From Paracoccaceae bacterium (GTDB lineage Bacteria > Pseudomonadota > Alphaproteobacteria > Rhodobacterales > Rhodobacteraceae), in the NCBI GenBank assembly GCA_027489355.1, contig JAIXZY010000080.1:1-57492 (forward strand): DNA of 57,492 bases. The letters are read 5' to 3'. This document shows, one piece after another, positions 8,555-16,307 of this stretch (the stretch's first letter is position 1; every line of letters begins with the position of its first letter). The position numbers were made by a program, and so were the translations under genes. Below the pieces are notes generated by a model. The model saw only the letters and a list, made by a program, of their open reading frames with translations. It did not search any database and was not told where the DNA came from.

Positions 8555-9571
8555 ATGATCCATAAGAACTGGCAGGAACTCATCAAGCCGACGCAGCTGG
8601 TCGTGAAGCCGGGGGCCGATGCCGCCCGCGTCGCGACGGTGATCGCCGAGCCCCTGGAGCGTGGCTTCGGCCTTACGCTGGGCAACGCGCTGCGCCGCGT
8701 GCTGATGTCGTCCCTGCAGGGGGGCGCGATCACCTCGGTCCAGATCGACAACGTGCTGCACGAATTCTCCTCGGTCGCGGGCGTGCGCGAGGACGTGACG
8801 GACATCGTCCTGAACCTGAAGGGCGTGAGCATCAAGATGGATGTGGACGGCCCGAAGCGGCTGTCGATCTCGGCCAAGGGGCCCGGCGTCGTCACGGCCG
8901 GTGACATCTCGGAATCGAACGGCATCGAGGTCCTGAACAAGGACCACGTGATCTGCCACCTGGACGAAGGTGCCGACGTCTTCATGGAGCTCACCGTGAA
9001 CACCGGCAAGGGCTATGTCTCGGCCGACAAGAACCGCCCGGAAGATGCGCCCATCGGACTGATCCCGATCGATGCGATCTATTCGCCGGTCAAGAAGGTC
9101 AGCTACGAAGTCACCCCGACCCGCGAGGGCCAGGTGCTGGACTATGACAAGCTGACCATGAAGATCGAGACCGATGGCAGCCTGACGCCGGATGACGCCG
9201 TGGCCTATGCCGCGCGCATCCTGCAGGACCAGCTGTCGATCTTCGTGAACTTCGAGGAACCCGAATCCGCCAAGGTGGGCGAGATCGACTCGGGCCTCGA
9301 GTTCAACCCGCTGCTGCTGAAGAAGGTGGACGAGCTGGAGCTTTCGGTCCGTTCGGCCAACTGCCTGAAGAACGACAACATCGTCTACATCGGCGACCTG
9401 ATCCAGAAGACCGAAGCCGAGATGCTCCGCACCCCGAACTTCGGCCGCAAGTCGCTGAACGAGATCAAGGAAGTGCTGTCTGGCATGGGCCTGCATCTCG
9501 GCATGGACGTCGAAAGCTGGCCGCCCGAGAACATCGAGGACCTGGCCAAGCGCTTCGAGGACCAGTTCTGA
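8555..9571 (+). CDS. rpoA: DNA-directed RNA polymerase subunit alpha
   Basis: This subunit nucleates RNA polymerase assembly and, through its C-terminal domain, contacts UP elements and activators. The ATG at 8555 gives 338 residues, the usual alphaproteobacterial length. The N-terminal domain shows [23 protein letters not shown] around residues 33-55. The C-terminal domain begins near residue 250 and ends with the [13 protein letters not shown] helix-hairpin motif and an acidic tail. A 108-codon upstream extension of the frame overlaps the hairpin and rpsK and is not credible. Confidence 0.98.
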   Translation: MIHKNWQELIKPTQLVVKPGADAARVATVIAEPLERGFGLTLGNALRRVLMSSLQGGAITSVQIDNVLHEFSSVAGVREDVTDIVLNLKGVSIKMDVDGPKRLSISAKGPGVVTAGDISESNGIEVLNKDHVICHLDEGADVFMELTVNTGKGYVSADKNRPEDAPIGLIPIDAIYSPVKKVSYEVTPTREGQVLDYDKLTMKIETDGSLTPDDAVAYAARILQDQLSIFVNFEEPESAKVGEIDSGLEFNPLLLKKVDELELSVRSANCLKNDNIVYIGDLIQKTEAEMLRTPNFGRKSLNEIKEVLSGMGLHLGMDVESWPPENIEDLAKRFEDQF

Positions 9572-9579
9572 ATTCGGAA

Positions 9580-9601
9580 GGGCGGGGCTTGATTCCCGCC
9601 C
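9580..9601 (+). terminator. Hairpin between rpoA and rplQ
   Basis: The stem GGGCGGG with CCCGCCC has an 8-nt loop just after the rpoA stop. There is no T-run. It is probably an attenuator or stability hairpin in the 118-bp gap. Confidence 0.4.
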
Positions 9602-9689
9602 GACCTTCTACCCGGGCAATCCCGCCCCAACGACGCGGTCCGCACGCACGGGCTGCAACACAAAGCAAAACAGACGTCAGGAGACCATC

Positions 9690-10100
9690 ATGCGTCACGC
9701 CCGCGGCTATCGCCGCCTGAACCGCACCCACGAACACCGCAAGGCGCTGTTCGCCAACATGGCCGGCTCGCTGATCGAGCACGAGCAGATCAAGACCACG
9801 CTGCCGAAGGCCAAGGAACTGCGCCCGATCATCGAGAAACTGGTCACGCTGGCCAAGCGCGGCGACCTGCACGCCCGCCGTCAGGCTGCAGCCCAGCTCA
9901 AGCAGGACGAGCATGTCGAGCGTCTGTTCGCTATCCTCGGCCCCCGCTACAAGGACCGTCAGGGCGGGTATGTCCGCATCCTGAAGGCTGGCTTCCGCTA
10001 TGGCGACATGGCCCCGATGGCCATCATCGAGTTCGTCGACCGCGACACCGCGGCAAAGGGCGCCGCCGACCGGGCGCGTGCGGAAGCGGCGGAAGCCTGA
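9690..10100 (+). CDS. rplQ: 50S ribosomal protein L17
   Basis: L17 lies near the exit tunnel. The 136-residue protein begins [20 protein letters not shown], contains the [23 protein letters not shown] region and [25 protein letters not shown], and has an Ala-rich tail. AGGAG lies before the ATG. It ends the alpha operon and is followed by a terminator. Confidence 0.97.
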   Translation: MRHARGYRRLNRTHEHRKALFANMAGSLIEHEQIKTTLPKAKELRPIIEKLVTLAKRGDLHARRQAAAQLKQDEHVERLFAILGPRYKDRQGGYVRILKAGFRYGDMAPMAIIEFVDRDTAAKGAADRARAEAAEA

Positions 10101-10127
10101 TCCGTCACGCAGCGTCGAATTATGGAC

Positions 10128-10152
10128 GGCCCGCCACACGGCGGGCCTTTTC
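10128..10152 (+). terminator. Rho-independent terminator after rplQ
   Basis: A perfect 8-bp GC stem, GGCCCGCC with GGCGGGCC, has a tetraloop ACAC followed by TTTTCC. It separates the ribosomal cluster from the quorum-sensing genes. Confidence 0.88.
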
Positions 10153-10231
10153 CATTGAAAAGGTTGAATTCTTAACTTGTTTCCGCCATGGATTGGCTAT
10201 CTTGAAAAGGTAACCGTTAGGACCAAGATCA

Positions 10232-10245
10232 ATTCTTAGTAGAAT
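10232..10245. promoter_or_regulatory. Dyad in the AT-rich leader upstream of the first luxR
   Basis: ATTCT-TAGT-AGAAT is an inverted repeat in the AT-rich 130 bp between the rplQ terminator and luxR1. It may be an operator, but it does not resemble a standard lux box (CTG-N10-CAG). Confidence 0.3.
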
Positions 10246-10275
10246 CAGCCGTGCGAGTTAGGAAAGTGATCGGGA

Positions 10276-10887
10276 ATGTCCGAACGGAAGGCGATAACCG
10301 TGTTGCTTGAGCAGCTGGATCGGCTGGCCCCCATGGGGTACACCGTCGGGCTCCACATCCGGTTTGCCACGCCGTTGATCTACAAAAGCTCGTATCCCGC
10401 GGCCTGGGTCGAACATTACAACAGCCATTCCTACTACTTGCGCGATCCGCTGGTGTTCTGGGGCGTCGGCGTCGAAGGTACCACGCGGTGGAGCGCGATT
10501 CCCCTGCCAGATCCGTTTGGCGTCATGAAGAAGGCCGCGAACCACGGCCTGAAATATGGCGCCGTTTCTTCTTATGGACCCATCACCTCGCGGTCGATCG
10601 TCGGCATCAGCCGGTCCGACAGGGAATTCACCGATGAGGAGATCGGGCAACTCAAGGAAGTGACTATCCAGCTGCACATTGAGGCAAAGCCGCCCTCGGA
10701 TCTGACGAAAGCTCAGATCGAGGCGCTGCAATGCCTTGCCAACGGGGACAGGCATGCTGCGGCGGCGGAAAAACTTGGCATCACGGAAAGCGCCTTCAAG
10801 GCGCGCGTCCAGTCGGCCCGCATCCGGCTGGAGGCGCGGACTGCCTCGGAAGCGATCCGCAAGGCCCGGGAATATCGGCTGCTTTGA
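10276..10887 (+). CDS. LuxR-family acyl-homoserine-lactone receptor, copy 1
   Basis: The 203-residue protein has an N-terminal autoinducer-binding domain (about 1-130) and a C-terminal HTH (about 140-203). Residues equivalent to the ligand-pocket set of TraR are present: W44, Y48, D57, P58 and W72, plus the YGP segment near residue 100. The HTH reads LTKAQIEALQ...AAEKLGITESAFKARV, slightly divergent from the classical LuxR helix but the same style as the second copy. A luxI starts 54 bp downstream. GGGA lies just before the ATG. It is paralogous to the gene at 11637. Confidence 0.92.
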   Translation: MSERKAITVLLEQLDRLAPMGYTVGLHIRFATPLIYKSSYPAAWVEHYNSHSYYLRDPLVFWGVGVEGTTRWSAIPLPDPFGVMKKAANHGLKYGAVSSYGPITSRSIVGISRSDREFTDEEIGQLKEVTIQLHIEAKPPSDLTKAQIEALQCLANGDRHAAAAEKLGITESAFKARVQSARIRLEARTASEAIRKAREYRLL

Positions 10888-10941
10888 TTCAGACTGTCCC
10901 CTTCGAAGGTTCATGGACGACCAGAAGAAGGAGAATGAAGA

Positions 10942-11529
10942 ATGGAAGCCACCACGTTGTCTTACGACAACCTCCACAATCATGGCGAGCTGTTCGCGAA
11001 CATGTTCCGGGCAAGACACCGGACGTTCATCCAGAATGCCAAGTGGGATCTGCCGGAAGCCAACGGCATGGAGTTCGACCAGTATGATACCCCGGCAAGC
11101 CGCTGGGTCTGCGTGCACAAGAATGGAGAGGTGATGGCCGGTGTCCGCCTGACGCCGACGACGCACCGCTGTGGCATCTACACCTACATGATCCGCGACG
11201 CGCAACGCGGCCTGCTTGAAACCATCCCGCGCGACCTGCTGAACTTTGAGGCGCCGGTGGATCCGAACATCTGGGAATCAAGCCGGGTCTTCGTGTCGAA
11301 TGACGTTCCGGCCGCCGACCGGCTGCGCGTGCAGATGCAGCTGATCCACGAGATGGTGGTCTCGGCGCGTGACCTGGGGGCGACGACGCTGCTGGGGATC
11401 ATTCCCGAGAATTCGCCCCGCCTGGCGCGTCGCGTGGGTCTGGACTGCGTCCCCTCGGGTCCAGTGATGGACACCGGGGGCAGCCGTTCGGTCTGCGTCA
11501 CAATCAGCATGGCGACCAAGCTGCATTGA
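10942..11529 (+). CDS. LuxI-family acyl-homoserine-lactone synthase, copy 1
   Basis: It should make an acyl-homoserine lactone from S-adenosylmethionine and an acyl carrier. The 195-residue protein keeps the conserved family positions: R25, F29, W35, E44, D46, D49, R69, and E112 and R115 in WESSRVF. AGAAGGAGAATGAAG precedes the ATG. The N-terminus HNHGELFANMFRARHRTFI is nearly the same as in copy 2. Acyl-chain length cannot be read from the sequence; relatives in this family often make long chains. It is paired with luxR copy 1. Confidence 0.93.
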   Translation: MEATTLSYDNLHNHGELFANMFRARHRTFIQNAKWDLPEANGMEFDQYDTPASRWVCVHKNGEVMAGVRLTPTTHRCGIYTYMIRDAQRGLLETIPRDLLNFEAPVDPNIWESSRVFVSNDVPAADRLRVQMQLIHEMVVSARDLGATTLLGIIPENSPRLARRVGLDCVPSGPVMDTGGSRSVCVTISMATKLH

Positions 11530-11587
11530 GAGCGACCGCTTCACGTCGCACCGCCGACTTTACGCGGCGTCCGGGATTGGCATTGCA

Positions 11588-11615
11588 ATACCGTCAGCCT
11601 ATGGTTGTGCGGTAT
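11588..11615. promoter_or_regulatory. Inverted repeat upstream of the second luxR
   Basis: ATACCG (11588-11593) and CGGTAT (11610-11615) form an inverted repeat with a 16-bp spacer in the 107-bp gap before luxR2. It is a candidate operator or leader stem. It does not match the dyad upstream of luxR1. Confidence 0.3.
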
Positions 11616-11636
11616 GCTGTGATTTGTTGAGTGAAG

Positions 11637-12248
11637 ATGAGTGTAAGAACCCGTATCGACGTCGAATTGCAGAACCTGGCACGACTGGCATCCGCAGGTT
11701 ATTTCATTGGACTGCACATCCGGTTCACGTCTCCGCTGTTCACGTTCCAGACCTACGATCAGCGCTGGATCGACCACTACACCGAGAACGGCTACGTCCT
11801 GCGCGATCCGATGACCGCCTGGGGTTTTTCCCGGACCGGCTGGATAAGGTGGAGCGATCCGGCCCTCCTGGACCCGTTCGGGCTTTTCAAGGACGCGGCG
11901 CGCTACGGGTTGCACTACGGGATCACGGTGGCCTGCGGCCCCATCAAGTCGCGCACCATTGCCAGTTTTGCCCGGTCCGACCGGGAGTTTCGGGATGAGG
12001 AAATAGACAAGATTGAGCGCGCGGTCCTGCGGCTGCACGATCTGAGCGAACCCCCCGAAGCACTGACCGAGGCCCAGATCGAGGCCTTGAGATGCATTGC
12101 AGGAGGCGACCGGATCGCAGCCGCGGCAGAGAAGCTTGGCATTTCCGAAAGCGCATTGAAGGCACGGATCACCTCGGCCCGCAACCGGCTGATGGCCCGG
12201 ACGACGGCCGAGGCGATCCAGCGCGCGAAGGACAGCCATCTGATCTGA
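11637..12248 (+). CDS. LuxR-family acyl-homoserine-lactone receptor, copy 2
   Basis: The ATG at 11637 gives 203 residues, exactly the length of copy 1, with the same pocket residues at the same positions (W44, Y48, D57, P58, W72). The HTH (LTEAQIEALRCIAGGDR...AAEKLGISESALKARI) is close to copy 1. A GTG two codons upstream is possible. The upstream ribosome binding site is weak. The second luxI follows after 48 bp. Colinearity without gaps argues for tandem duplication followed by divergence of the ligand domain. Confidence 0.92.
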   Translation: MSVRTRIDVELQNLARLASAGYFIGLHIRFTSPLFTFQTYDQRWIDHYTENGYVLRDPMTAWGFSRTGWIRWSDPALLDPFGLFKDAARYGLHYGITVACGPIKSRTIASFARSDREFRDEEIDKIERAVLRLHDLSEPPEALTEAQIEALRCIAGGDRIAAAAEKLGISESALKARITSARNRLMARTTAEAIQRAKDSHLI

Positions 12249-12296
12249 CGTCCGCCCCTGCAAGGTGACGACCAACCCAACCTGCAGGAGGACCCT

Positions 12297-12887
12297 ATGC
12301 AGACCACGACGCTTTCCTTTGCCAACATGCACAACCACGGCGAGCTTTTTGCCAACATGCTGCGCGCACGGCGCGAGCTTTTCATCGTCCACAACAAGTG
12401 GAACCTGCCCGAGGCGCTGGGGATGGAGTACGACCAGTACGACACTCCGGCCAGCCGCTGGGTCGTTGTCCACGACGAGACCGGCAAGGTACTGGCCGGA
12501 AACCGGCTGACCCCCACGACCCATGCCTGCGGCATCTACAGCTACATGATCCGCGACGCGCAGCGCGGGCTGCTCGAGACGATCCCGGCAAACCTGCTGC
12601 ACGACACCGCGCCGACCGCAGCGCATGTCTGGGAAAGCTCCCGGCTGTTCGTGAGCCACGATGTCCCGGCGGCGATCCGGCGCCGGGTGCATACACAGCT
12701 GATCATGCAGCTTGGCGACACGGTGCGCAGCCTGGGCGCAACGCATTGCCTTACGCTTCTGTCCGCGACCTGGCCCCGCTGGGCGGACCGGGTCGGGGTG
12801 AAGATGCGCGAGATGGGGCCGGTCCTGGTGATCGACGGGATCGAGAACCAGGTGGTCGAAATGGACTTCTCGGGCACGAAGCATTGA
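12297..12887 (+). CDS. LuxI-family acyl-homoserine-lactone synthase, copy 2
   Basis: The 196-residue protein retains the catalytic set R25, F29, W35, E44, D46, D49, R70, E113 and R116. CAGGAGGACCCT before the ATG is an excellent ribosome binding site. Compared with copy 1, the N-terminal half is highly similar, whereas the last 60 or so residues, which help shape the acyl pocket, differ much more (LLSATWPRWADRVGVKM versus LLGIIPENSPRLARRVG). This suggests a different acyl chain. It is followed by a hairpin and a DegP-like gene. Confidence 0.93.
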   Translation: MQTTTLSFANMHNHGELFANMLRARRELFIVHNKWNLPEALGMEYDQYDTPASRWVVVHDETGKVLAGNRLTPTTHACGIYSYMIRDAQRGLLETIPANLLHDTAPTAAHVWESSRLFVSHDVPAAIRRRVHTQLIMQLGDTVRSLGATHCLTLLSATWPRWADRVGVKMREMGPVLVIDGIENQVVEMDFSGTKH

Positions 12888-12894
12888 TCGCTTC

Positions 12895-12930
12895 GGGACA
12901 GGCGCGGGCTGGTCGCCTGTTGCCTGTCCC
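12895..12930 (+). terminator. Hairpin after luxI copy 2
   Basis: A 9-bp perfect stem, GGGACAGGC with GCCTGTCCC, has an 18-nt loop and no T-run. It may stabilise the luxI transcript or act as a weak terminator before the protease gene. Confidence 0.4.
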
Positions 12931-12977
12931 GTCGCAAGGCGACAGATTGCGCGGGCCAACAGCCTTCGAGTCGTCAC

Positions 12978-14351
12978 ATGCTGCGTCTTGTCCTGCTGAT
13001 CCTTCTGGTTCTTCCCACCTCTCTTCCTGCCGAGACTGTGGTGCCGCGAAGCACAGCGGAAATCTCGCTCTCCTTTGCGCCCGTGGCGCGCAAGGCTGCA
13101 CCTGCCGTCGTGAACATCTATGCCCGGCAGGTCGTGCAGGACCGTTCCAACCCCTTTGCGGGCGACCCTTTCTTCGACCAGTTCTTTCGCGACCTGAACG
13201 GACCTCCGAGGGTGCAGAACTCCCTGGGGTCAGGTGTCATCGCGGAAGCCGACGGCATCGTGGTGTCGAACTACCATGTCATCGCGGATGCGACGGATAT
13301 TCGCGTCGTCCTGTCGGACCGGCGCGAATATCCGGCAAAGGTTCTGCTGGCCGATCCGCAGAGCGATCTTGCGGTGCTGAAGGTCGAGGCGGACGAACCT
13401 TTGCCGGCGCTGGAGCTGGGCGACAGTGACTCGCTGCAGGTCGGCGACCTTGTCCTGGCCATCGGCAACCCGTTCGGCGTGGGGCAGACCGTCAGCTCGG
13501 GCATCGTGTCGGGTCTCGCCCGGTCAGCCCTGCAGGTGGGGGACGGGACCGGTTACTTCGTGCAAACCGATGCGCCGATCAATCCCGGCAACTCTGGCGG
13601 GGCGCTGGTCGACATGGACGGCCGCCTGATCGGCATCAACACGGCGATCCTGACGCGCGACGGCGGGTCCAACGGGATCGGCTTCGCGGTGCCCTCGGAC
13701 CTGGTGGCGGCGGTAATTGCGCAGGCGAAAGCGGGCGAGCCTCACTTCCGCCGCCCCTGGGCGGGGATGACGGCGCAGGAGGTTGACGGCGCCCTGGCCG
13801 ACGCCTTGGGGCTGGACCGGCCGCTGGGGGTGATGATCACCGCCCTGCATTCGCAAAGCCCCTTCGCAGCAGCGGGATTGCGGGAAGGCGACGTGGTTCT
13901 GTCGCTTGGCGGCGCGCCGGTCAACACTCCGCAGGAGTTCCTGTATCGGCTTGCCGTCCTGGGCAATGGCGCCCAGGTCTGCGGCTATGTCCGGGACGGT
14001 GCGGTTACCGAGGCGGTGGTCAATCTTGGCCCGGCAGCTGACACGCCGGATCGCGCACTGACCCGGGTGAGCGAGGATGTGATCCTGCGGGGGGCCGTGC
14101 TGGCGCGGATCAACCCAGCGGTCATCGCCGAGCTTCGCCTGCCGCTTGATGCCGAGGGGGTAGCGGTCCTGGAAACATCGGACTTTGCTTTCGATATCGG
14201 GCTGCATGCTGGCGACATTCTGGTTGCGGTCAACGGGCATCCGGTTTCGACTCCGACCGAGGCGGTGGCCGCCGTGCAAGAACCCTCGCGTCGCTGGCAA
14301 CTGGACCTGATCCGCAATGGCGAGCCCCTGCGGCTACGGTTCCGGCTTTAG
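12978..14351 (+). CDS. DegP/HtrA-type periplasmic serine protease
   Basis: The 457-residue protein has a Sec signal peptide (MLRLVLLILLVLPTSLPA, cleavage near residue 18). A trypsin-like domain follows with the triad H100 (SNYHV), D130 (DLAVLK) and S206 (GNSGG). Two PDZ-like domains lie at about 250-345 and 370-457. It probably degrades misfolded envelope proteins. The second PDZ is less canonical. The ATG at 12978 starts directly at the signal peptide. It is 90 bp downstream of luxI2 on the same strand; rarA follows after 30 bp. Confidence 0.93.
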   Translation: MLRLVLLILLVLPTSLPAETVVPRSTAEISLSFAPVARKAAPAVVNIYARQVVQDRSNPFAGDPFFDQFFRDLNGPPRVQNSLGSGVIAEADGIVVSNYHVIADATDIRVVLSDRREYPAKVLLADPQSDLAVLKVEADEPLPALELGDSDSLQVGDLVLAIGNPFGVGQTVSSGIVSGLARSALQVGDGTGYFVQTDAPINPGNSGGALVDMDGRLIGINTAILTRDGGSNGIGFAVPSDLVAAVIAQAKAGEPHFRRPWAGMTAQEVDGALADALGLDRPLGVMITALHSQSPFAAAGLREGDVVLSLGGAPVNTPQEFLYRLAVLGNGAQVCGYVRDGAVTEAVVNLGPAADTPDRALTRVSEDVILRGAVLARINPAVIAELRLPLDAEGVAVLETSDFAFDIGLHAGDILVAVNGHPVSTPTEAVAAVQEPSRRWQLDLIRNGEPLRLRFRL

Positions 14352-14381
14352 TCCGGTCGCATCGCCCGGTAAGGTGCGCGC

Positions 14382-15692
14382 ATGGCCGATCTTTTCGACA
14401 TGCCCTCTGCCAGTTCGGACAGCGGTCCCCGGCCGCTGGCGGACCGGTTGCGACCGAAGTCGCTGTCCGAAGTCATCGGGCAGGAAAAGGTCCTGTCGCG
14501 CGACGGCCCCTTGGGGGCGATGCTGGCGGCGGGGTCTCTCTCCTCGCTGATCCTTTGGGGGCCGCCGGGGGTAGGGAAGACGACCATCGCGCGGCTGCTG
14601 GCGGATGAGACGGACCTGCATTTCGTGCAGATCTCGGCGATCTTCACCGGCGTGCCAGAGTTGCGGAAGGTTTTCGAGGCGGCCAAGCTGCGGCGACAGA
14701 ACGGCAAGGGGACGCTGCTGTTCGTCGACGAAATCCACCGCTTCAACAAGGCGCAGCAGGATGGCTTCCTGCCGCATATGGAGGATGGGACGATCCTGCT
14801 GGTGGGCGCGACCACCGAGAACCCCAGCTTCGAGTTGAACGCCGCACTGCTGTCGCGCAGTCAAGTCATTGTTCTGGAACGGCTTTCCTTGGCAGATCTG
14901 GAGCGGCTCGCGCAGCGGGCCGAGAAGGAACTGGGCCGGGCCTTGCCTTTGAAGGGCGAGGCGCGGGAAGCCATGCTGGAGATGGCGGATGGGGATGGGC
15001 GGGCGCTGCTGAACCTGATCGAGCAGGTGGCGGCATGGAAGGTCGATCAGAACCTTACCCGTGACCAGCTTTCCCAAAGGTTGATGCGTCGCGCGGCGAA
15101 GTACGACAAGTCGGGGGATGAGCATTACAACCTGATCTCCGCCCTTCATAAATCAGTGCGGGGGTCTGACCCCGATGCCGCGCTGTACTGGTTTGCCCGG
15201 ATGCTGGAGGGGGGCGAGGATCCGCGGTTCCTGGCCCGGCGGATCACCCGGATGGCGGTGGAGGATATTGGCCTGGCCGATCCGCAGGCCGAAGCGGTGT
15301 GCCTGGATGGCTGGCAGACCTATGAGCGTCTCGGGTCGCCCGAAGGAGAGCTCGCGCTGGCGCAAGCCGTTGTTTATCTTGCACTCGCGCCGAAGTCGAA
15401 CGCGGTCTACACGGCCTACAAGGCGGCCCGGGCGGCCGCGCGCGAGACGGGGAGCCTGATGCCGCCCAAGCATATCCTGAATGCACCGACGCGGATGATG
15501 AAGGATATCGGCTATGGGGCTGGCTATGCCTATGACCACGATGCCGAGGACGGTTTTTCGGGGCAGAACTACTTCCCCGAGGGCATGAAGCGCCCGGTCT
15601 GGTACCTGCCGCCCGAGCGCGGATTCGAACGCGAGCTGAAGAAGCGGGTCGAGTATTTCGCCAAGCTGCGGGCGAAGCGGCAGGACGGGTAG
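14382..15692 (+). CDS. rarA: Replication-associated recombination protein A (MgsA/RarA AAA+ ATPase)
   Basis: It acts at stalled replication forks and resembles clamp-loader ATPases. The 436-residue protein has a Walker A motif GPPGVGKTT (residues 60-68), a Walker B LLFVDEIHRFN, sensor ATTENPSFE, and the C-terminal tetramerisation region with KSVRGSDPDAALYWFARML and YPHDxxxG-like YAYDHDAEDGFSGQNY. The length is normal. AAGG lies about 8 nt before the ATG. It is possibly cotranscribed with the protease gene. Confidence 0.95.
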   Translation: MADLFDMPSASSDSGPRPLADRLRPKSLSEVIGQEKVLSRDGPLGAMLAAGSLSSLILWGPPGVGKTTIARLLADETDLHFVQISAIFTGVPELRKVFEAAKLRRQNGKGTLLFVDEIHRFNKAQQDGFLPHMEDGTILLVGATTENPSFELNAALLSRSQVIVLERLSLADLERLAQRAEKELGRALPLKGEAREAMLEMADGDGRALLNLIEQVAAWKVDQNLTRDQLSQRLMRRAAKYDKSGDEHYNLISALHKSVRGSDPDAALYWFARMLEGGEDPRFLARRITRMAVEDIGLADPQAEAVCLDGWQTYERLGSPEGELALAQAVVYLALAPKSNAVYTAYKAARAAARETGSLMPPKHILNAPTRMMKDIGYGAGYAYDHDAEDGFSGQNYFPEGMKRPVWYLPPERGFERELKKRVEYFAKLRAKRQDG

Positions 15693-15727
15693 AACGCGGT
15701 TAATCAAACGTGTGAACGCGTTTTTCC
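15693..15727 (+). terminator. Candidate terminator after rarA
   Basis: AACGCG and CGCGTT flank an 18-nt loop and are followed by TTTCCC just after the rarA stop. The stem is short (6 bp) and the loop large, so efficiency is doubtful. Confidence 0.4.
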
Positions 15728-15822
15728 CAGCGCTATGCAACACCGGTACCGGGCCGCCAGAACGTCTTGAATCGTTGGGTTAAACCTTGCGTCTCAACGA
15801 CGTTCAGGCCGTATGGAACGGC

Positions 15823-15893
15823 TCTGATTTCCGTATGGGAACGATACATATGCACGTCTGGTGCGGAAGCGGTTTACCAAGCTTGGCGAATCG
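15823..15893 (+). promoter_or_regulatory. Conserved intergenic motif upstream of crcB
   Basis: This block contains TCTGATTTCCGT (15823-15834), GCGGAAG (15863-15869), GGTTTACCAA (15871-15880) and GGCGAATCG (15885-15893). The same words in the same order occur at 40874-40954 upstream of the gene at 40971. GAATC is a GANTC (CcrM) site. GGTTTACC resembles a CtrA half-site. Confidence 0.5.
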
Positions 15894-15956
15894 CCGGAGG
15901 CAAAGGCAAGGTCGCTCCACATTGACAATCCGCTCTGCCCGCCGCAAAGGACCCCA

Positions 15957-16307
15957 ATGTCCCTGACCCTTCCCCTGATCGCGCTTGGCGGCGCCGCGGG
16001 CTCGATCCTGCGCTACCTGATGGTTTCGGCCATCGGTGCGCCCTTGGGCACGGCCGCCGTGAACGTTGCAGGCAGCTTCGCAATCGGGGTGCTCTTCGTG
16101 GCTCTGGGCAGTCGCGAGGCCTGGCAGTTTCTGCTGATGACCGGCCTTCTGGGCGGGTTCACCACCTTCTCGGCCTTTTCGCTGGACACGCTCAAGCTGG
16201 TCGAGACCGGGCAGCCGATGCAGGCGGTGGCCTATGTCCTGGGATCCGTGGCCCTGTCCCTGATCGCGGTCGCGCTTGGCGTGACCCTAGCCCGAGGCCT
16301 GACATGA
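15957..16307 (+). CDS. crcB: Fluoride channel CrcB/Fluc
   Basis: It exports toxic fluoride across the inner membrane as a dual-topology dimer. The ATG at 15957 gives 116 residues with four membrane segments. Hallmarks are GGAAGSILRYL near the N-terminus, the conserved N in AAVNVAGSFAIGVL, and the GGFTTFSAFSLDTLKL segment. AAAGGA lies 5 nt upstream. A longer in-frame start at 15861 adds 32 polar residues unlike the family. Its stop overlaps the next ATG (ATGA). No fluoride riboswitch is visible upstream. Confidence 0.93.
   Translation: MSLTLPLIALGGAAGSILRYLMVSAIGAPLGTAAVNVAGSFAIGVLFVALGSREAWQFLLMTGLLGGFTTFSAFSLDTLKLVETGQPMQAVAYVLGSVALSLIAVALGVTLARGLT

Noticed and set aside
10900-10909. CCTTCGAAGG palindrome before luxI1 as a lux box
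   Set aside because: It is only 10 bp and does not match the 20-bp lux-box pattern; no equivalent precedes luxI2.
11541-12977. A 478-codon minus-strand frame opposite the second luxRI pair
   Set aside because: Antisense shadow. The luxR2 and luxI2 proteins on the plus strand have all expected residues.
15693-15956. Fluoride riboswitch upstream of crcB
   Set aside because: I looked for the conserved pseudoknot sequences of the crcB RNA motif and did not find them; the region holds the GATTTCCGT motif instead.
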